Of a DNA stretch of 64,000 nt, positions 49,948 through 59,245 are shown in pieces; position 1 is the first letter of the stretch, and each line of letters begins with the position of its first letter. Source of the DNA: Chloroflexota bacterium (GTDB taxonomy: Bacteria; Chloroflexota; Anaerolineae; Aggregatilineales; Phototrophicaceae); NCBI GenBank assembly GCA_026708115.1, contig JAPOVL010000046.1, forward strand, positions 310,001 to 374,000. Reading direction: 5' to 3'. A program made the position numbers and the translations under genes. The notes beneath the pieces are model-generated. The model had not been told where the DNA came from and did not search any database. It saw nothing but the letters and a program-made list of their open reading frames with translations.

Positions 49948-52395
49948 TTAGGTCCGTACCCGCAGACTCTTGGGGTCGTAAAATGGCCTAAGCGACGCTT
50001 GAGCTGGAATACGCTCGCCAGCGACTTCAACTTCATAAGTGCCGGCACTTATGTAATCTGATGTAATGACCTCATCGTGGGTGATATAGCCCATGCCTAT
50101 CGCTGTGCCCAGCGTATACCCAAACATGCCAGAGCTAATAGAACCCACAATCCGGTTGTTCCGCCAGATCGGTTCGTTGTGGTAAAGCAAAGGCTTTTCA
50201 TCTTCAAGGGCAAACATTACTAAACGTTTTTTGACGCCTTCATTTTTCTGCTTCAGCAAAATATCACGCCCGTTAAAATTAACATCTTTTTTGAAGTAGA
50301 CCGCAAATCCCAGACCGGCCTCAATGGGCGTGTCTTCAGCGGCAATGTCGTGTCCCCAATGTCGATAGCCCTTTTCAATGCGCAATGAGTTTAGGGCGTG
50401 GTAGCCACAGTGCAGCAGATCAAAGACAGCACCTTCGGCTAGGATGGCGTCGTAGACATGCTGGGCAAAATCGCTGGGGACATACAGCTCCCAGCCCAAC
50501 TCTCCGACATAGGTCATTCTCGTGGCTCTAAGCCTAGCATAGGCAAAATCTATTTCTTGTGAGCTGCCAAAGGGAAAAGCCTCCGTCGATAAATCAGCAT
50601 CGGTAAGGTTTCGTAACAGCGCTCTTGAATTTGGTCCCATCACGCTCAAAACCGCAAAAGCCGAGGTCATATCGGTTAACACGGCAAAGTCATCGGGAGC
50701 AATCTGGCGCTTTATCCAGTAAAATGTCTTGGTTTGACTGGTACCCGAGTCGACAATAAAGAAGCTGTCTTGATCTATTCTAGTTACGGTAATGTCCGCC
50801 TCAATGCCGCCGCGCTCATTCAATAGCTGGGTGTAAACCACTTTCCCAATTGGGACATCTATATTGTTGCCGCAGATGCGGTTGAGAATTCGCAGCGCGT
50901 CCCGACCCTGGAACAGGAACTTGGCAAAGGATGTCTGGTCAAACAGACCGACATTCTCCCGCACCGCACGGTGCTCGTTGCCAGCGTAGTCAAACCAGTT
51001 TTGCCGACCATACGAATACTCATACACTGGCTCTACACCGGCTGGCGCAAACCAGTTGGCTCGTTCCCAGCCAGCCGTCTCACCAAAACAAGCGCCCTGT
51101 TGCGCCAAGCGGTCATGCAATGGCGATTTCCGAATGCCCCGGCTGGACTCGTACTGTCGAAAGGGCCAGTGCATGTCGTATAGCAAACCCAATGATTCCG
51201 ACACGCGCTCGCGCAAATAATTTTTGTTATTTTGAAAGGGGAAATTGCGCCGGATATCCACATCCCATAAGTCCAGCGGCGGATGACCCTGGATGATCCA
51301 CTCAGCCAGCACCTTGCCCACCCCGCCGGACGATTGAATGCCAATCGAATTAAATCCAGCCGCTACAAAAAAATTGTTCAGTTCCGGAGCTTCGCCCAGT
51401 TGGTAGCGGTCATCGGGAGTAAAACTTTCTGGCCCATTCATGAAGGTGTGGATGCCAACCTTATCCATCAGTGGCATACGGTGGATGACCTTTTCAAATG
51501 TCGGTGAAATGTGGTCCCAGTCTTCGCCCAGCGTACCAAACTCAAAATCAGGGGGGATACCATCCATGCCCCAGGGCTTGGCGTTGGGTTCAAAAAAGCC
51601 GGCCAAAATCGCGCCAACCTCTTCTCTGTAATAGGCGCATCCACCCGTGTCTCGCAAAACGGGTCGGTTTGGCTCGAGGTCTGTGATGGGTTCGCTGACA
51701 ACGTAAAAATGCTCGGCGGCGTGTAAAGGTACATTTACCCCCGCCATTTTTCCTACTTCCCTGCTCCACATCCCGGCGCAGTTGACGACGTATTTAGCCT
51801 GTATATCGCCTTGGTCTGTGGCCACGCCAGTTACCCGCCCGCCCTTCTGATGAATACCTGTTATCCTGACGTTTTCGAAAATCGAGGCGCCGTACATTTC
51901 GGCGCCCTTGGCAAAGGCGCGGGTGGTATCGATCGGGTTTGTTTGGCCATCGCCTGGCAGAAAGATTGCCCCAACCAGGTCGTCAACACGCATCATCGGC
52001 CACATATCCGCTACTTCTTTGATTGAGATAACTTCAACGTCGAGCCCAAATACCTTTGCCATTGAAGCCCCGCGCAGCAACTCCTCATAGCGCTCCTGAT
52101 TGGTAGCAATTGAAATCGAACCGGTCTGTTTAAAGCCCGTGTCCTGGCCAGTTTCTGCTCCCAAGTCTCGAAATAATTCAGTGGTGTATTGGGCTAATTT
52201 GGTCATATTCTGTGTGGCCCGCAATTGGCCGACCAAACCGGCCGCGTGCCAGGTTGTGCCGCTGGTTAGCACTTTCCTTTCCAGCAGAACAACCTCGTTC
52301 ACGCCCAATTTAGCCAGGTGATAGGCCACGCTGCAGCCTATGACGCCACCCCCAATTATCACTACCTGGGCCTGGCTTGGAGTCGCCATATTCAT
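49948..52395 (-). CDS. Dimethylglycine/sarcosine dehydrogenase-like flavoprotein with GcvT domain
   Basis: 815 residues. N-terminal DAO-type FAD domain with VVIIGGGVIGCS (11-22) and SGTTWHAAGL (45-54), where His50 is in the position of the covalent FAD attachment in DMGDH. An FAO_M linker, then a folate-binding GcvT domain with YTQLLNERGGIEADITVTR and a GcvT C-terminal barrel. The enzyme oxidatively removes an N-methyl group and passes formaldehyde to tetrahydrofolate. Start ATG 52395 overlaps the previous stop as TAATG; MATPSQ at 52389 is the alternative. Last gene of the long operon. Confidence 0.92.
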   Translation of the reverse strand: MNMATPSQAQVVIIGGGVIGCSVAYHLAKLGVNEVVLLERKVLTSGTTWHAAGLVGQLRATQNMTKLAQYTTELFRDLGAETGQDTGFKQTGSISIATNQERYEELLRGASMAKVFGLDVEVISIKEVADMWPMMRVDDLVGAIFLPGDGQTNPIDTTRAFAKGAEMYGASIFENVRITGIHQKGGRVTGVATDQGDIQAKYVVNCAGMWSREVGKMAGVNVPLHAAEHFYVVSEPITDLEPNRPVLRDTGGCAYYREEVGAILAGFFEPNAKPWGMDGIPPDFEFGTLGEDWDHISPTFEKVIHRMPLMDKVGIHTFMNGPESFTPDDRYQLGEAPELNNFFVAAGFNSIGIQSSGGVGKVLAEWIIQGHPPLDLWDVDIRRNFPFQNNKNYLRERVSESLGLLYDMHWPFRQYESSRGIRKSPLHDRLAQQGACFGETAGWERANWFAPAGVEPVYEYSYGRQNWFDYAGNEHRAVRENVGLFDQTSFAKFLFQGRDALRILNRICGNNIDVPIGKVVYTQLLNERGGIEADITVTRIDQDSFFIVDSGTSQTKTFYWIKRQIAPDDFAVLTDMTSAFAVLSVMGPNSRALLRNLTDADLSTEAFPFGSSQEIDFAYARLRATRMTYVGELGWELYVPSDFAQHVYDAILAEGAVFDLLHCGYHALNSLRIEKGYRHWGHDIAAEDTPIEAGLGFAVYFKKDVNFNGRDILLKQKNEGVKKRLVMFALEDEKPLLYHNEPIWRNNRIVGSISSGMFGYTLGTAIGMGYITHDEVITSDYISAGTYEVEVAGERIPAQASLRPFYDPKSLRVRT

Positions 52396-53459
52396 TATTG
52401 ATCCCTTTTCATGATCCGCTGCAACTCGTCAAATGGAAGTTCGTAGGCGGTCCGCCCCCTGAAACCCGTCATTGTCTCTGCCGTAGTCAGGGCGTTCAAA
52501 ATCGCTTCTTCGACCGCTTCCACAACGCCCAGGAAAAGTCTGTCGAGCTGAGCGTTTGGCAGCATTTGAAGCGCATAAGGCTTTTGCGTTTCACTCGCCA
52601 GCTGGTTGCCCGTGGCGAAGGCTAGGAAGATGTCGCCGCTGCCGTTGTAACCCATCCCGCCGACGCGCGCCAATCCAATGGTAGCGCGTTGCGCCAGGCG
52701 TTTGCACTGAGAATGTATGAGTGGCGCATCGGTCGCGATGATGACGATGATCGAACTCCCGCCCGGCGCTTCCGCCCGGCCTGAGGGTACTCTTTCGATG
52801 CTGATCTCCTGCCCGACTGGAACGCCATCCACCCGCAGGTCTTCGCGCGCCCCGTAATTGGCCTGCACCAATGCGCCGACGGTGTAGGTCCCGCTGGGAC
52901 AGCTGACCATGCGTGAAGCCGTACCAATCCCTCCTTTGAACTCGTGACAGATCATCCCGGTTCCGCCACCGACGTTGCCTTCCGCCACCGAGCCACTACG
53001 AGCAGATTCAATGGCTTGATACACGTGGTCTTTGCTGACGTGAAATGCAGCCATATCATTCAGCCAGCCGTCCCAGGTTTCGGCGACGACGGGAAGATCC
53101 CAGACTTCCGTCCAGCCAAATTCGTAGGCGTAGCTGTTCAAGGCCTCATGCACCGTGCCCACCTGCGCGGTGTTGGTAATGGCGATGGGCGAAGTGAGCA
53201 TCCCAGACTCCGCGATCCAATGGACGCCGGTCATTTCGCCGCTACCGTTGAGGGTGTGGGTGGCGGCAAAGGAATGGTTTCTCCAAATGGCGCCTTCGCG
53301 CGGCAATATGACGGTCACGCCCGTGCGGGCGACTCGCGGCGCATCGAAAATCAGGGTGCTGTGGCCAACGAGCACACCGGGCACATCAGTGATGGCGTTG
53401 TATTTGCCAGGGGGCAAACGTCCGATGGCGATGCCCAAATCTCGCAACCGCTTTCGCAT
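52395..53459 (-). CDS. P1 family peptidase (DmpA-like aminopeptidase, S58)
   Basis: 354 residues. N-terminal nucleophile hydrolase that cuts itself to expose a Ser: APGGSSIIVIIATDAP around 231-246 gives the new N-terminal Ser (235 or 236), and GYNGSGDIFLAFATGN follows. GRLPPGKYNAITDVPGV and GHSTLIFD at the start are family landmarks, as are GNVGGGTGMICHEFKGGIGT. DmpA-type enzymes release small amino acids or D-amino acids from amides, and some act on N-methyl or beta-peptides. In the operon it sits directly before the sarcosine-type dehydrogenase. Confidence 0.92.
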   Translation of the reverse strand: MRKRLRDLGIAIGRLPPGKYNAITDVPGVLVGHSTLIFDAPRVARTGVTVILPREGAIWRNHSFAATHTLNGSGEMTGVHWIAESGMLTSPIAITNTAQVGTVHEALNSYAYEFGWTEVWDLPVVAETWDGWLNDMAAFHVSKDHVYQAIESARSGSVAEGNVGGGTGMICHEFKGGIGTASRMVSCPSGTYTVGALVQANYGAREDLRVDGVPVGQEISIERVPSGRAEAPGGSSIIVIIATDAPLIHSQCKRLAQRATIGLARVGGMGYNGSGDIFLAFATGNQLASETQKPYALQMLPNAQLDRLFLGVVEAVEEAILNALTTAETMTGFRGRTAYELPFDELQRIMKRDQ

Positions 53460-53489
53460 ACGTTCACCTGGATATGGAGTAATCCGGCA

Positions 53490-54326
53490 TCATGAGTCAA
53501 GCCGCGCATCCGCCACCATCTTGTGGAATTTCAGCCCGCTCGCCATCGCTTGTGCGAGGAAAGCCGCTTCATCGCCGGTGTAGATATTCCCCTTTTCAGT
53601 CGGCTTGCGGAGCTCTATCGTCATATATTCTTTGTCGTAAGCGGATGCGGCAATAATTCGGGCCAACCGGTCCCAGTCGACAGAGCCGGAAAAAATGAGA
53701 CCGTGCTGATCGGCGGTGCTGTCGTTGTCATTCAGGTGAAAAGCAATCAAGCGATCTTTCACCGCTTCAGCGAAATCCAAACCGCCACCGGAGATATTGC
53801 CATGACCGGGATCGTAGCAGATGCCCACATCTGAAGGGTCGTAAGCGGCCAATACTTTATGCAATATCCTGTGGTTGTCCAACAGATTTTCAAATGCGAT
53901 GCGAACGCCCCTCTCCCTGGCAAAAGGTAGCAGCTCATCCATTGAGCGGTGGACCGCCTCCCAAAAAGCAGCGTGCTTGTCAGCTTCTTCCGCCTGTCTT
54001 GGCAGATGCAGCACGATCACATCCGTGCCGAGTCGGTTCGCCATATGGATGCGATTCTTAACCAGTTCCAGCCCGGCCAAGCGGATAGCTTCGTGCTCGG
54101 CGTAGTAGTGATTACGCTCGCCGGCTGAGGCATGCAGATCGTTGACAGTGAGCTGGTAAGATCGCAGCCATCGAGCGATCCGGTCGATCTCATCGTCAGA
54201 ATAGATATAGTCCGAACCAAAATGATGGCACCAATGAATTTGTGAAAACCCGGCATCAGCGATCTGCCTCAGGCGGGGTTCCGGCTTGCCATGAGAATTT
54301 ATATAGTCGGCGTTGATGGCGAGCAT
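53490..54326 (-). CDS. Sugar phosphate isomerase/epimerase-like TIM barrel, operon copy 4
   Basis: 278 residues of the xylose-isomerase-like AP_endonuc_2 fold. MLAINADYIN at the start, then VNDLHASAGERNH, VIVLHLPRQ, RIAFENLLDNH (Glu), VGICYDPGHGNI (Asp-His), LIAFHLNDND (His) and YMTIELRKP (Glu) give the usual metal ring. It is clearly different in sequence from the three tandem copies at 57364-60136, so it probably acts on a different substrate or step. Thirty bases upstream of the P1 peptidase gene in transcription order, with the ATPase gene before it. Confidence 0.88.
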   Translation of the reverse strand: MLAINADYINSHGKPEPRLRQIADAGFSQIHWCHHFGSDYIYSDDEIDRIARWLRSYQLTVNDLHASAGERNHYYAEHEAIRLAGLELVKNRIHMANRLGTDVIVLHLPRQAEEADKHAAFWEAVHRSMDELLPFARERGVRIAFENLLDNHRILHKVLAAYDPSDVGICYDPGHGNISGGGLDFAEAVKDRLIAFHLNDNDSTADQHGLIFSGSVDWDRLARIIAASAYDKEYMTIELRKPTEKGNIYTGDEAAFLAQAMASGLKFHKMVADARLDS

Positions 54327-54361
54327 GTTCCCCTCCGTGATGCGGCAACATTGGGTCCAGG

Positions 54362-56461
54362 TTACTGACCGTCAGCCACAATCCCATGTGTTGGAATATT
54401 GGCTGCGCTAATGAGATCCACTTGCGACTCCCGCAATTCCTCAAGCGGGATGTGACAGCGAATGACGTGCCCATCGGACGCGAACTGGCTGGGGGGCGTC
54501 TCGTCGTCGCAGATAGACCCGATGCGGCGGGGGCAGCGGCGCTGGAAACAACAGCCGCGCGCCGGCGGTTCCGCCTCCTGAACGTCTTTGGCGAGCAGTT
54601 GCGCCCGCGCGCCCGGCACCGGCTCCGGCACCGCCGCCAGCAGGGTCTCGGTGTAGGGATGGTAGGGCGGCGCGTAGATATCCGCCACTGGCCCCACCTC
54701 GCAGATGCGGCCCTGATAGAGCACGGCCACCCTGTCGGCGATGGCGCGGACGACGGCCAGGTCGTGCGAGATAAAGAGATAGGCTGCGCCCCGATCGGCC
54801 TGGAGCCCCGCCAAGAGCTCCAGGACAGCGGCCTGCACCGACACATCGAGCGCGGAGGTCACTTCGTCGCACAACACCAGGTCCGGCTCGGCGGCAAAGG
54901 CGCGCGCGACGGCGACGCGCTGTTTTTCGCCGCCGGACAATTGGCCGGGATGCCGTTCCAGATATTGTGGGGTGAGCCGCACCTCCTCCAGCAGCGCGCC
55001 AGACCGGTCCAGACGCCCTTTTTGGTCCATCTCGAAATAAAGCCGCAGCGGGGCATCGAGAATCTGCTTGACGGTATGGCGCGGGTTGAGGGACGCGTCC
55101 GGGTTTTGGAAGATGATCTGGATTCTGTGGTGCATCTTAGCCGGACGGCTTTCGACTGTTGAGGCGAGATCCTGCCCTCCGAAGTCAATCCGCCCGGCGC
55201 GAGGTGGCAGCAATCCGGCAATGGTGCGGGCTATGGTAGATTTGCCCGAGCCGCTCTCGCCTACGAGGGCGAGCGTCTCGCCCCGGTGGATCGTGATGGT
55301 AAAACTACTTACCGTCAGCGGCGGTTCGGGCTCGCCACGCCAGCGCGCCACCAGCGCGGCCAGACCACGCTTGGCATAAGTAATGTCCACCTCGGCCAGA
55401 TCGAGCAAGGGCTCTGGTTGGAGGCCCTGGTCTATCCCAGCCTTCAGGTCTTGCATCTGGCCTGAGGTCCCGCTCGCCACGACTCGCTGCCAATGATGGC
55501 ATTGCACCAAGTGGGGTATCGTTCCAGCGCGATCCGTCGGCTCGAGGATGGGATCAACGGTCTTGCAAGTCTCATCGGCGAAGGCGCAGCGTGGGACGAA
55601 GGCGCAGCCAAGCGCGTCTTGGCCCGGCGCCGGCGGGCGTCCGGCCATCGCTTGCGGCAAGCCAGCGTAGGAAAGACGCGGCACAGAACCCAACAGGCCG
55701 CGCGTATAGGGGTGTACCGGATCGGCAAAAACCTCGGCGATTCCCCCATCCTCAACGATTTCGCCCGCGTACATCACTGCCAGCCGGTCGCAGACGCGGG
55801 CGATCGCGCCCATGTCGTGGCTGATGTACAGCATGGCCGTACCCGTCGATTCCTGGATTTCCCGCAGCAAGTCGAGGATGTGGGCTTGCGTGGTCACATC
55901 GAGGCCGGTCGTCGGCTCGTCAAGCACCAGCAATTCGGGCGTGCCGGCCAAGCCCATGGCGATGGCAACCCGTTGCAGCTGACCGCCAGAGAGCTCGTGG
56001 GGGAAGCGACGGACGAGCTCTTCCACCTGCGGCAAGTGTACCTGGGTCAGCAAGTCCAGCACGCGTTCTTGCGACTCCGCGCCAGCAAGACCGAGATGCA
56101 GCGCCAAGACTTCGGCGATCTGCTCGCCCACCCGCATGGTGGGCGTCAGCGCAGAACTGGCGCTTTGCGGTATGACAGCAACCCGTTGCCCGCGAATGCT
56201 TGCCAGTTCATGTGGCGCCAGACTGAATAAATCCACGCCCTCGAAGCGCACCGAGCCCGCCAAAACCTGGCCGCCGGGCCGCAGATGCCCGAGCAGGGTC
56301 ATGCCAAAGGTGGTCTTGCCACAGCCGGACTCGCCCACCAGGCCAAGAGTCTCACCCCGCCCCATCGATAGCGACACATTGCGGACTACCTTCACGAATT
56401 GGCCCGCTCTGGCGCGGAAACCGGTCGTCAAGCCCTCAACTTCTAGCAGTTTCTGGCTCAT
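54362..56461 (-). CDS. Fused double ABC ATPase (DppD-DppF-type) for oligopeptide/nickel-family import
   Basis: 699 residues from ATG 56461; the frame extends to 56575, but that part duplicates the end of the permease gene. Two complete ATP-binding cassettes in tandem: Walker A GESGCGKTTFG and signature LSGGQLQRVAIAMG with Walker B LLVLDEPTTGLD in the first; GESGSGKSTIA, LSGGEKQRVAVARA and LVLCDEVTSALD in the second. Each has the Cys-rich C-terminal of the family (FVPRCAFADETCKTV and FQRRCPRRIGSICDD), which may hold an iron-sulfur cluster. Usually these are two genes. Start overlaps the permease stop as ATGA. Confidence 0.93.
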   Translation of the reverse strand: MSQKLLEVEGLTTGFRARAGQFVKVVRNVSLSMGRGETLGLVGESGCGKTTFGMTLLGHLRPGGQVLAGSVRFEGVDLFSLAPHELASIRGQRVAVIPQSASSALTPTMRVGEQIAEVLALHLGLAGAESQERVLDLLTQVHLPQVEELVRRFPHELSGGQLQRVAIAMGLAGTPELLVLDEPTTGLDVTTQAHILDLLREIQESTGTAMLYISHDMGAIARVCDRLAVMYAGEIVEDGGIAEVFADPVHPYTRGLLGSVPRLSYAGLPQAMAGRPPAPGQDALGCAFVPRCAFADETCKTVDPILEPTDRAGTIPHLVQCHHWQRVVASGTSGQMQDLKAGIDQGLQPEPLLDLAEVDITYAKRGLAALVARWRGEPEPPLTVSSFTITIHRGETLALVGESGSGKSTIARTIAGLLPPRAGRIDFGGQDLASTVESRPAKMHHRIQIIFQNPDASLNPRHTVKQILDAPLRLYFEMDQKGRLDRSGALLEEVRLTPQYLERHPGQLSGGEKQRVAVARAFAAEPDLVLCDEVTSALDVSVQAAVLELLAGLQADRGAAYLFISHDLAVVRAIADRVAVLYQGRICEVGPVADIYAPPYHPYTETLLAAVPEPVPGARAQLLAKDVQEAEPPARGCCFQRRCPRRIGSICDDETPPSQFASDGHVIRCHIPLEELRESQVDLISAANIPTHGIVADGQ

Positions 56462-57351
56462 GTTGGCGCTTCCTGGCTGCGATCCAGCCCGATCGCTTTG
56501 GACAGGGCGTCCCCCGCCAGGTTGATGCCAATGATCAGGCTGGCGAGGGCGAGCACCGGGAACAATGTCCCCCAAGGGTGGACTGCCAGAATGACCTGGT
56601 TCTCGAAAACCATCCGCCCCCAGTCCGGGGTTGGCGGGGCAATCCCGAAGCCGAGGTAGGACAGCGAGCTGATGGCGGTCAGCGCCCAGGACGCCCGCAT
56701 CACATATTCGACCAGAAGCACATCCAACAAGTTGGGTATCAATTCCCGCATTACGATGTTGGTCTTGCGTTCACCACGCGCGCGCGCCGCCGTGATGAAA
56801 TCACTCGCGACATAGGCCAGCGCAGCGCCGCGGGCAACGCGAACCGTCGATACACCATAGGCGTAACCCAGGGTTAGAGTAAGCACGCCGAATCCTGTAC
56901 CGAGAGCCGCGACAACGAGCAGTACGACGAGCAAACCAGGTATGGCCAGCAAGGCATCAATCAGGCGCATAGCCACTTCGTCAACCCGCCCGCCGATAAA
57001 GGCGAGCAGAATGCCGAGCAGCCCGCCCCATAAAACCGCAATCGCGGCGGCCAACAGAGCCACGCCAATCGCCGCGCGCCCCCCGAGCAGGACTCGCGTA
57101 AAGAGGTCGCGACCGAAGGAATCGGTGCCAAATGGATGTTCGACGGAAGGCGCCGCCAGCCTGTTCTTGCCGTCAATATCATGGTGAGAATAAGGAACGA
57201 TATAAGGCGATGCCACGGCGATGAACATATGAACGATGACGATCAGCAGCCCGATTGTACCCTGCCGCGAACGGCGCAGGCTGCGCCAGATATAACCAAA
57301 AGAGCGCAGCGATTGAGCTAATCGTATTGGCACAGCCGAAAGTGATCTCAT
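56458..57351 (-). CDS. ABC transporter permease (DppC/OppC type)
   Basis: 297 residues with six predicted membrane helices. The leading helix GTIGLLIVIVHMFIAVASPY is followed by the periplasmic HPFGTDSFGRDLFTRVLLGG motif typical of DppC proteins, then the binding-protein-dependent transport domain with AARARGERKTNIVMRELIPN (EAA loop) and the later WALTAISSLSYLGFGIAPPTPDWG. It forms a heterodimer with the permease at 60194-61144, unusually separated from it by three isomerase genes. ATGA overlap with the ATPase gene. Confidence 0.93.
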   Translation of the reverse strand: MRSLSAVPIRLAQSLRSFGYIWRSLRRSRQGTIGLLIVIVHMFIAVASPYIVPYSHHDIDGKNRLAAPSVEHPFGTDSFGRDLFTRVLLGGRAAIGVALLAAAIAVLWGGLLGILLAFIGGRVDEVAMRLIDALLAIPGLLVVLLVVAALGTGFGVLTLTLGYAYGVSTVRVARGAALAYVASDFITAARARGERKTNIVMRELIPNLLDVLLVEYVMRASWALTAISSLSYLGFGIAPPTPDWGRMVFENQVILAVHPWGTLFPVLALASLIIGINLAGDALSKAIGLDRSQEAPT

Positions 57352-57363
57352 TCCTTCAGATTC

Positions 57364-58254
57364 CTAACCGCGCAGCCCAGCCAACCGTGTGGCCTCTGCA
57401 AACATGCGAGCCGGCGCGCCGTCATGCAGATCATAGCGCAGCGCTTCCAGCATAAAGACAGGCTCTTTGGGGAAGTCGATGGCGCTGAAGACCTCATCAA
57501 ATGGGATAGCGCCTTCGCCCGGACCCAGGTGCAAATCCCCTCGACCCAGGGCGAAACTTGTGCTGCCCGAATAGGCCGAGATACCCATATTGTCTTGTAC
57601 GTGAAAATGTGTGGTCAGCGGCGCCAGTCGCGCAATACCCTCCAAGTAGTCGAATCCATTCCACTGTGATGACAGAAATGAATGCCCAAAGTCGATACAG
57701 ACGCCAATCCCCGGATGGTCAAGCGATTCCACGAAGCGCGCGTGCGGCTCTGGGAAAGCGGTGTAACTGGCATTTTCGATAAAGCCGTGTGTTTCAATGC
57801 TGATATGCCCGCCCCAGCCAACGACCTCATCAGCGTAACTCAGCAAGATGTCGCGTTCGCGCGCCATAAGCTCCTGCATTGGCTTCGACGTTCCAGCCGG
57901 CAGGGTGAGGCGATAGCCGGCATGATAAGCCATTGCTGTCGCGCCGACGGCTTTGCCCACCTCAAGGCCCGCTTCCAACAGCGCTTGCTGATACTCAATA
58001 TCGGCGACGTCAAACAAGTTCGTCTCCAGCGGGAGATGCAAGGTATAGCCCAGCCGGTCGCGGAATTTGTCCAGCACGGCGACCAATTGCTTCAGACGGC
58101 GCTGATCAGTGCGGCCGCCGACCCACATGCGCCAGAGATCGGGCATTACTTCAACATAGTCATAACCGCAATCGATGAGCGTCTGTAAGTTCTGCGTCAG
58201 TTCTTCCGGGGACGACCCCATAGGGACGGCGTATCCTATTCCTTTGAAGGGCAT
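57364..58254 (-). CDS. Sugar phosphate isomerase/epimerase-like TIM barrel, tandem copy 1
   Basis: 296 residues. Xylose-isomerase-like barrel: KGIGYAVPMGSSPEELTQN, DYVEVMPDLWRMWVG, LGYTLHLPLETN, ATAMAYHAGYR, HISIETHGFIEN (Glu), IGVCIDFGHSFLS (Asp-His), TTHFHVQDNMG (His) and PVFMLEALRYD (Glu). About the first 100 residues are the same as in copy 2. AGAGAGAAAC precedes the start. Transcribed 44 bases after copy 2 and 12 bases before permease C. Likely epimerises or isomerises a ketose-like intermediate. Confidence 0.9.
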   Translation of the reverse strand: MPFKGIGYAVPMGSSPEELTQNLQTLIDCGYDYVEVMPDLWRMWVGGRTDQRRLKQLVAVLDKFRDRLGYTLHLPLETNLFDVADIEYQQALLEAGLEVGKAVGATAMAYHAGYRLTLPAGTSKPMQELMARERDILLSYADEVVGWGGHISIETHGFIENASYTAFPEPHARFVESLDHPGIGVCIDFGHSFLSSQWNGFDYLEGIARLAPLTTHFHVQDNMGISAYSGSTSFALGRGDLHLGPGEGAIPFDEVFSAIDFPKEPVFMLEALRYDLHDGAPARMFAEATRLAGLRG

Positions 58255-58298
58255 GTTTCTCTCTCTGTTGCTCCTACTCTTTCCGTCTTGCGCTACCG

Positions 58299-59189
58299 CT
58301 AGCCCCGCAGTTCCGCCAAGCGCACAGCTTCGGCGTACATGCGCGCTTGTCCATCGTCATCCAGGTCATGGCCCACGACCTCAAGCATAAATATCGGCTT
58401 TTGGGGGAAGCCGATGGCGCTAAACACTTCGTCAAATGGAATAATGCCGTCGCCCGGTGGCAAGTGCAAGTCCCCTCGACCCAAGGCGAAACTCGTGCGG
58501 CCCGCGTAGGCCGGGATCCCCATATTGTCTTGAACATGAAAATGAGTGGTCAGCGGCGCCATGCGCGCGATACCCTCGATGTAGTCAAAACCATGCCATT
58601 GCGATGATAGGTAGGTATGCCCAAAATCGATACACAGTCCAATCGCGGGGTGGTTAATCTCCTCAACGAACTTAGCGAGCATATCAGGGAATGACGTGTA
58701 ACTGGTATATTGATACCAGCCATGTGATTCAATGCTGATGTTCCCGCCCCAGCCGGCGACCTCGTCGGCATAACTTAACAGGATGTCCCGTTCGCGCGCC
58801 ATCAGCTCTTGCATTGGCTTCGAGGTGCCAGCCGGCAGGCCGAGGCGATAGCCGGCATGATAAGCCAATGCTGTCGCGCCAACGGCTTTGCCCACCTCAA
58901 GGCCCGCTTCCAACAGCGCTTGCTGATACTCAATATCGGCGACGTCAAACAAGTTCGTCTCCAGCGGGAGATGCAAGGTATAGCCCAGCCGGTCGCGGAA
59001 TTTGTCCAGCACGGCGACCAATTGCTTCAGACGGCGCTGATCAGTGCGGCCGCCGACCCACATGCGCCAGAGATCGGGCATTACTTCAACATAGTCATAA
59101 CCGCAATCGATGAGCGTCTGTAAGTTCTGCGTCAGTTCTTCCGGGGACGACCCCATGGGGACGGAGGAACCTATTCCTTTGAATTGCAT
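58299..59189 (-). CDS. Sugar phosphate isomerase/epimerase-like TIM barrel, tandem copy 2
   Basis: 296 residues with the same metal-ring motifs as copy 1. The central part diverges: ISIESHGWYQYTSYTSFPDM replaces the FIENASYTAFPE region, and the dimer/loop segments differ. The N-terminal third is almost base-for-base the same as in copy 1 over about 260 bases (58900-59155 versus 57960-58220), so duplication or conversion was recent. GAGAGGGAAA stands before the start. Middle gene of the triplet. Confidence 0.9.
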   Translation of the reverse strand: MQFKGIGSSVPMGSSPEELTQNLQTLIDCGYDYVEVMPDLWRMWVGGRTDQRRLKQLVAVLDKFRDRLGYTLHLPLETNLFDVADIEYQQALLEAGLEVGKAVGATALAYHAGYRLGLPAGTSKPMQELMARERDILLSYADEVAGWGGNISIESHGWYQYTSYTSFPDMLAKFVEEINHPAIGLCIDFGHTYLSSQWHGFDYIEGIARMAPLTTHFHVQDNMGIPAYAGRTSFALGRGDLHLPPGDGIIPFDEVFSAIGFPQKPIFMLEVVGHDLDDDGQARMYAEAVRLAELRG

Positions 59190-59245
59190 TTTCCCTCTCT
59201 TTACTGATCGTAAATAGCTCGTAATTCCATTCAGCCTGCAAGTGG

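Noticed and set aside
55493..56230. 245-codon plus-strand frame opposite the fused ATPase
   Set aside because: Shadow of two intact ABC cassettes on the minus strand.
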